Shown here: piece by piece, positions 14,380-17,026 of the stretch
How the letters are laid out: the number at the start of each line of letters is the position of its first letter
Numbering within the stretch: the first letter of the stretch is position 1
DNA from: Sulfurimonadaceae bacterium
GTDB lineage: Bacteria > Campylobacterota > Campylobacteria > Campylobacterales > Sulfurimonadaceae
Direction of reading: 5' to 3'
Length of the DNA stretch: 17,026 nt
NCBI GenBank assembly: GCA_030610325.1
Contig: JAUWRZ010000004.1
Location: 1 to 17,026, forward strand
Position numbers and translations under genes: made by a program
Notes under the pieces: generated by a model
What the model was told of the DNA's origin: nothing
What the model saw: the letters and a program-made list of their open reading frames with translations, nothing else
Database searches by the model: none

Positions 14380-16269
14380 TTATCCCTGTTGTAGCTCATC
14401 AGCCATTACCGCCAACTCTTCGACACCCTCACCAATATGCGATATGGTCTCAATGATCAGCTCACTCGCTTTACGTGACTCCTGTGCATTTCGTGCAGAG
14501 AGTTCGACCGCTTTTTGGATCTCACTCACCCCGATCAATCCCTGATTGATACCTTCAAGGTTCTGCTCATTCACACTCTTAAGCCCTGTAAAACGCTCAA
14601 GCAATCCGATCAGCATATCGGTGATCTTATCGATCTCGACAAGAAGCGAATCGATCTGCGAACGCTCCTCCTCTTGTGTGTTCAGCAGTTTGAGCCAGTC
14701 TGTACGAACGGTATCGATCTCGATGTTCATCGACTCGATGGTATCATTGATCTTATCGGTGTTGGATTCTGAGTCTTTGGCCAGATTTCGGATATCGGAA
14801 CTGACTACCGAGAAGCCCTTACCAAACTCACCCGCACGTGCCGCTTCGATGGAACCGCTGATGGCCAGCATATTAAGCTGGATGATACTGTTGGAGATAT
14901 TACCAACGGTCTTGTCAACACTTTTTGTCTCTTTGACGATGACATCAAGCTCTTTACTTGCGACATTACCTTCCATAATAGATGCATTAAAAGAGTCACT
15001 GATACCCGTAAGTGCGCCTTTAGCCTCCATGAACGAGGTCTTAAGCAGATCGAAGTTACGACGGGCGATGACGATCAGCTTATCGATATCTGACGCGGCG
15101 AGCTGGGCCTGTTCGAGCATCTCTTTGTTAGCCAATGCGCTTTGATTGGTCTTTTGTGAAGAGCCCTCTATCTGGTTGAGCGCGGTAGTCACCTCTTCGA
15201 GAGAGCCCTGGATATCTTCCATCGAGCCACTGATGGCATCAGCTGATGACGCGATATCCTCAGCTGACTTCATCGTGTCTGTCGATGTCCTGAGTTCATC
15301 GGCAAGGTTGCTTAACTCTTTGATATCGTCTTCTGTCTGCACCAGGGCATCCGACTGGATATCAATACTGTTAAGTGTCTTCTCCACCGAAAGCGCGATA
15401 TCTGCCGAAGCTTTGGCGATATCTTTACTGCCATCATTGACACTGGATGCGTAGTCACCAAGCTCCTGTGTGAAGCTGTTGATACTGCGGGCTGCTTCGA
15501 CCGAGTAGACTGCTATCTTCGTCAGCTCTTCCATCTTTTTACTAAGGCTTCCACCTGTCAGCCCGGTCTTATCTATGATCCCGGTCGTCCCGACGATACT
15601 TTTGATGATATCATCAATACTACCCTGGATCTTCTGTACCATCTGGGAGATAGACTCAGCGTTCTTCTCACTCTCACCGGCAAGTGCCCGTGTCTCATCA
15701 GCGACGACCGCAAAGCCTTTTCCATGCTCTTTCGCACGGCTGGCTTCGATAGCAGCATTGAGTGCGAGAAGATTGGTCTGATCGGCGATCTTGGCGATAA
15801 AGCCGACCGCTTCACCGATGTTCTCTGAAGAGACTTTCAACTCTTCACTCTTTACTGAAGAAGCCTTGGCCACTTCAACAGAGTGCGTCATACGGTCTAC
15901 AGAAAGGTTGATGGTAGCCACCGCGTTCATGATGCTGTCACCCGTGGCAAGGGTGGAAGAGATCACACCATCGATCGTAGTTCCCATACGACCTATGTTT
16001 GTATTGATCCCACCGATGTTCTTCAGTGCCTGCTCACTCGCACCACTGTTCTCTTCTGCCGCTGTCGCGATCTGTTCCATCGAAGACTTAAGCTCTTCGA
16101 TCGCACTGACACTCTCTTGCGCATTGTCGAGGATAGTCATCGACACACCGGCGATCACTTCTGATACCTGCTGCTGTTTAGCCATGGTACGCTGACGACG
16201 TTTATCTGATGTCGAGCCGCTACTAGCAGCTGCCGAGGTGGATGATCCACTTTTTTTTACTAATGCCAT
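14380..16269 (-). CDS. Soluble methyl-accepting chemotaxis protein with two signalling tips
   Basis: A 629-residue cytoplasmic MCP with no membrane segment and no recognisable sensor domain. Residues 1-34 are Ser/Ala/basic and probably disordered. The rest is coiled coil with two hairpin tips. Tip 1 (about 158-200) is canonical, with Q-T-N-L-L-A-L-N-A-A-I-E-A and G-K-G-F-A-V-V-A-D-E. Tip 2 (about 457-500) is altered (Q-L-N-M-L-A-I-S-G-S-I-E-A-A-R-A-G-E, then G-K-G-F-S-V-V-S-S-D) but clearly related. The I-E-A triplets are 300 residues apart, and about 150 residues follow the second, so the protein reads as two tandem hairpins. Input probably comes from the adjacent PAS protein. The C-terminus lacks a CheR-binding pentapeptide. 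AAGGA lies 9 bases before the ATG, next to the PAS-gene stop. Confidence 0.93.
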   Translation of the reverse strand: MALVKKSGSSTSAAASSGSTSDKRRQRTMAKQQQVSEVIAGVSMTILDNAQESVSAIEELKSSMEQIATAAEENSGASEQALKNIGGINTNIGRMGTTIDGVISSTLATGDSIMNAVATINLSVDRMTHSVEVAKASSVKSEELKVSSENIGEAVGFIAKIADQTNLLALNAAIEASRAKEHGKGFAVVADETRALAGESEKNAESISQMVQKIQGSIDDIIKSIVGTTGIIDKTGLTGGSLSKKMEELTKIAVYSVEAARSINSFTQELGDYASSVNDGSKDIAKASADIALSVEKTLNSIDIQSDALVQTEDDIKELSNLADELRTSTDTMKSAEDIASSADAISGSMEDIQGSLEEVTTALNQIEGSSQKTNQSALANKEMLEQAQLAASDIDKLIVIARRNFDLLKTSFMEAKGALTGISDSFNASIMEGNVASKELDVIVKETKSVDKTVGNISNSIIQLNMLAISGSIEAARAGEFGKGFSVVSSDIRNLAKDSESNTDKINDTIESMNIEIDTVRTDWLKLLNTQEEERSQIDSLLVEIDKITDMLIGLLERFTGLKSVNEQNLEGINQGLIGVSEIQKAVELSARNAQESRKASELIIETISHIGEGVEELAVMADELQQG

Positions 16270-16281
16270 GGTCTTTCTTCC

Positions 16282-16710
16282 TTAGTCCAGAGTCGCATAG
16301 AGCTCTTCAGATTTTTTGATATCTTCGCGAGAAGGCTTTACGCGAATAGAGACATATTTCACATTTCCGTTCTTATCTACCGAACGCAGTACTGTCGCAT
16401 AGACCCAGTAGAAACCACCGCCTTTACGGGCATTTTTGACATATCCAGTCCAGAAGCCTTTACTCTGGACATCATTCCAAAGTGATTTAAAAGCAGCGCG
16501 AGGCATCTCAGGATGACGCACTATGTTGTGCGGCTGTCCGATGATCTCATCTGCAGTCATATTTGCGATCCGCAAAAATGACTCACTGGCATAGGTCACA
16601 TTACCTTTCTCATCCGTCTCAGAGAGTAGATAGAGGTCATCATATAGCACCTCGCCATCTTCTAAGAATGTCAGCCCCGTCGAATCAATGGCATCTTCAC
16701 TGTTTGCCAT
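16282..16710 (-). CDS. Aer-like PAS protein, predicted redox/energy sensor
   Basis: A 142-residue protein that is a single PAS domain of the Aer type plus its C-terminal cap. It shows the Aer hallmarks in order: G-Q-P-H-N-I-V-R-H-P-E-M-P, then W-T-G-Y-V-K-N, then G-G-F-Y-W-V-Y-A, and ends S-I-R-V-K-P with a short helix, just as the E. coli Aer PAS region does before its linker. Aer PAS binds FAD and reports redox state. Here it has no membrane anchor or signalling domain, like CetB of C. jejuni, which works with a separate MCP-type partner, CetA. The partner here is probably the soluble MCP encoded next. The ATG at 16710 is chosen because GGAGGT lies 5 bases upstream; an in-frame TTG at 16725 would include that site in the gene. 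Confidence 0.9.
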   Translation of the reverse strand: MANSEDAIDSTGLTFLEDGEVLYDDLYLLSETDEKGNVTYASESFLRIANMTADEIIGQPHNIVRHPEMPRAAFKSLWNDVQSKGFWTGYVKNARKGGGFYWVYATVLRSVDKNGNVKYVSIRVKPSREDIKKSEELYATLD

Positions 16711-16715
16711 ACTGC

Positions 16716-16721
16716 ACCTCC
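16716..16721 (-). promoter_or_regulatory. Shine-Dalgarno of the first operon gene
   Basis: GGAGGT on the minus strand, 5 bases before the ATG at 16710. It sets the start of the PAS protein and rules out the longer TTG-initiated form. Confidence 0.75.
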
Positions 16722-16817
16722 GCAAGTGTGTTTAATCTAAATAAAGCGTATCGTGATATTACTAAAAATATATTGAAATAATAAAAAATTAAAATAAATA
16801 TCTTGAAACTGTATCCG

Positions 16818-16833
16818 ACAGAGCACGTTCTGT
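16818..16833. repeat. 16-bp imperfect palindrome upstream of the operon
   Basis: ACAGAGCACGTTCTGT pairs at its outer five bases and again at the inner C/G, with one G-T pair between. It lies about 55 bases upstream of the possible -10 element. It could be an operator or part of a terminator for the gene to the right, but no T-run follows on either strand. Confidence 0.3.
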
Positions 16834-16841
16834 TCCATGAG

Positions 16842-16866
16842 GTAATTTTGCATTGACTGAAATTAC
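16842..16866. repeat. Perfect 7-bp inverted repeat, 11-base spacer
   Basis: GTAATTT (16842-16848) and AAATTAC (16860-16866) are exact reverse complements around 11 bases. It is AT-rich and lacks a following T-run, so a protein-binding site is more plausible than a terminator. The proposal rests on symmetry and position only. Confidence 0.3.
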
Positions 16867-16946
16867 AAAGAAAAGTGATACAGGTAGCACTCTTGCTCCT
16901 ATCTATTGGTCACCGAAGTCATCATCTTTATGCTTTGAGCTCAATA

Positions 16947-17026
16947 TTATTGATAGCCTGGATGATAGACCTTGTCTTCAAGTGATGTCGTCTGCTCTTT
17001 GATCTTGTCAGATATGAGGTCGATGA
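16947..17026 (-). CDS. C-terminal end of an unidentified protein (partial)
   Basis: On the minus strand a frame enters from the right edge and ends with TAA at 16949-16947. The visible 25 residues are charged and probably helical (L-I-S-D-K-I-K-E-Q-T-T-S-L-E-D-K), then end in V-Y-H-P-G-Y-Q. The other two minus frames here give an unconvincing peptide or an early stop, and the codon use fits the neighbouring genes, so I take this as a real gene end. I do not recognise the family. It is co-directional with the chemosensory operon but separated from it by 236 bases. Confidence 0.5.
   Translation of the reverse strand, partial: IDLISDKIKEQTTSLEDKVYHPGYQ

Larger units (their letters stand above)
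16711..16946 (-). other. 236-bp intergenic region upstream of the chemosensory operon
   Basis: No gene is seen. The 16735-16800 part is very AT-rich, with T-tracts on the minus strand and a possible -10 (TAATAT, 16761-16756) about 50 bases before the first ATG. No convincing -35 box is visible. It is the only sizeable gap before 15 tightly packed genes, so the operon promoter is expected here. Two inverted repeats lie further upstream (16818-16833 and 16842-16866). Confidence 0.45.

Noticed and set aside
14546..15145. Long open frame (199 codons) on the plus strand opposite the MCP
   Set aside because: It is the reverse complement of the coiled-coil MCP gene, with a Ser/Leu/Ile-rich product and no recognisable motif.

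Overview
The window carries a large, gapless chemosensory (chemotaxis-type) operon on the minus strand (about 16710 down to 2187). A smaller two-component module on the plus strand faces it (1 to 2140). Protein style points to a free-living member of the Campylobacterota (Epsilonproteobacteria), of the Sulfurimonas/Sulfuricurvum/Sulfurovum kind. The signs are a FIST protein followed by a PAS histidine kinase with the A-H-Q-W-R-Q-P-L phosphoacceptor box, a short CheZ-like phosphatase, a stand-alone Aer-like PAS protein next to an MCP, and AT-rich intergenic DNA with extended -10 elements. This is inference from sequence style; no rRNA or other phylogenetic marker is present.

Plus strand, left: the end of a FIST-domain sensor gene (1-188), a PAS histidine kinase (190-1467), a 265-bp gap with a candidate promoter and palindrome, and a single-domain response regulator (1733-2140). 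These three probably form one signalling unit, although the regulator has its own promoter candidate.

Minus strand, in transcription order: Aer-like PAS protein (16710-16282); soluble MCP with two signalling tips (16269-14380); three tandem CheW domains in one protein (14376-12994); CheB (12997-11948); HEAT-repeat protein (11938-11315); CheR (11311-10481); CheY (10471-10094); CheZ-like phosphatase (10078-9692); a second CheY (9684-9316); CheA (9305-6558); a CheW domain interrupted by a zinc-binding CZB domain (6558-5782); a small STAS-like protein (5782-5513); a ParA/MinD-type ATPase (5547-4792); a response regulator with an unrecognised C-terminal part (4777-3437); and a degenerate-GGDEF/intact-EAL protein (3425-2187). 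Gaps are 0 to 14 bp, several start codons overlap the previous stop (TGATG, GTGA), and several Shine-Dalgarno sequences overlap the previous stop. One translationally coupled transcript of about 14.5 kb is therefore likely. The end of another minus-strand gene enters from the right edge (17026-16947).

Working model (inference): the PAS protein, probably FAD-binding, senses redox or energy state. It signals to a cytoplasmic receptor array built from the dual-tip MCP, the triple CheW and CheA. CheR and CheB adapt the receptor, and the CZB-CheW adds a zinc/redox input. The two CheYs and the CheZ-like protein carry and end the signal. The ParA ATPase may position the soluble array in the cell. 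The EAL protein links the system to cyclic di-GMP. The most unusual parts are the tandem-hairpin receptor, the triple CheW, the CheW split by a CZB domain, the six-residue N-terminal leader shared by the MCP and the HEAT protein, and the similar acidic-aromatic tails on the CheZ-like protein and the large response regulator.
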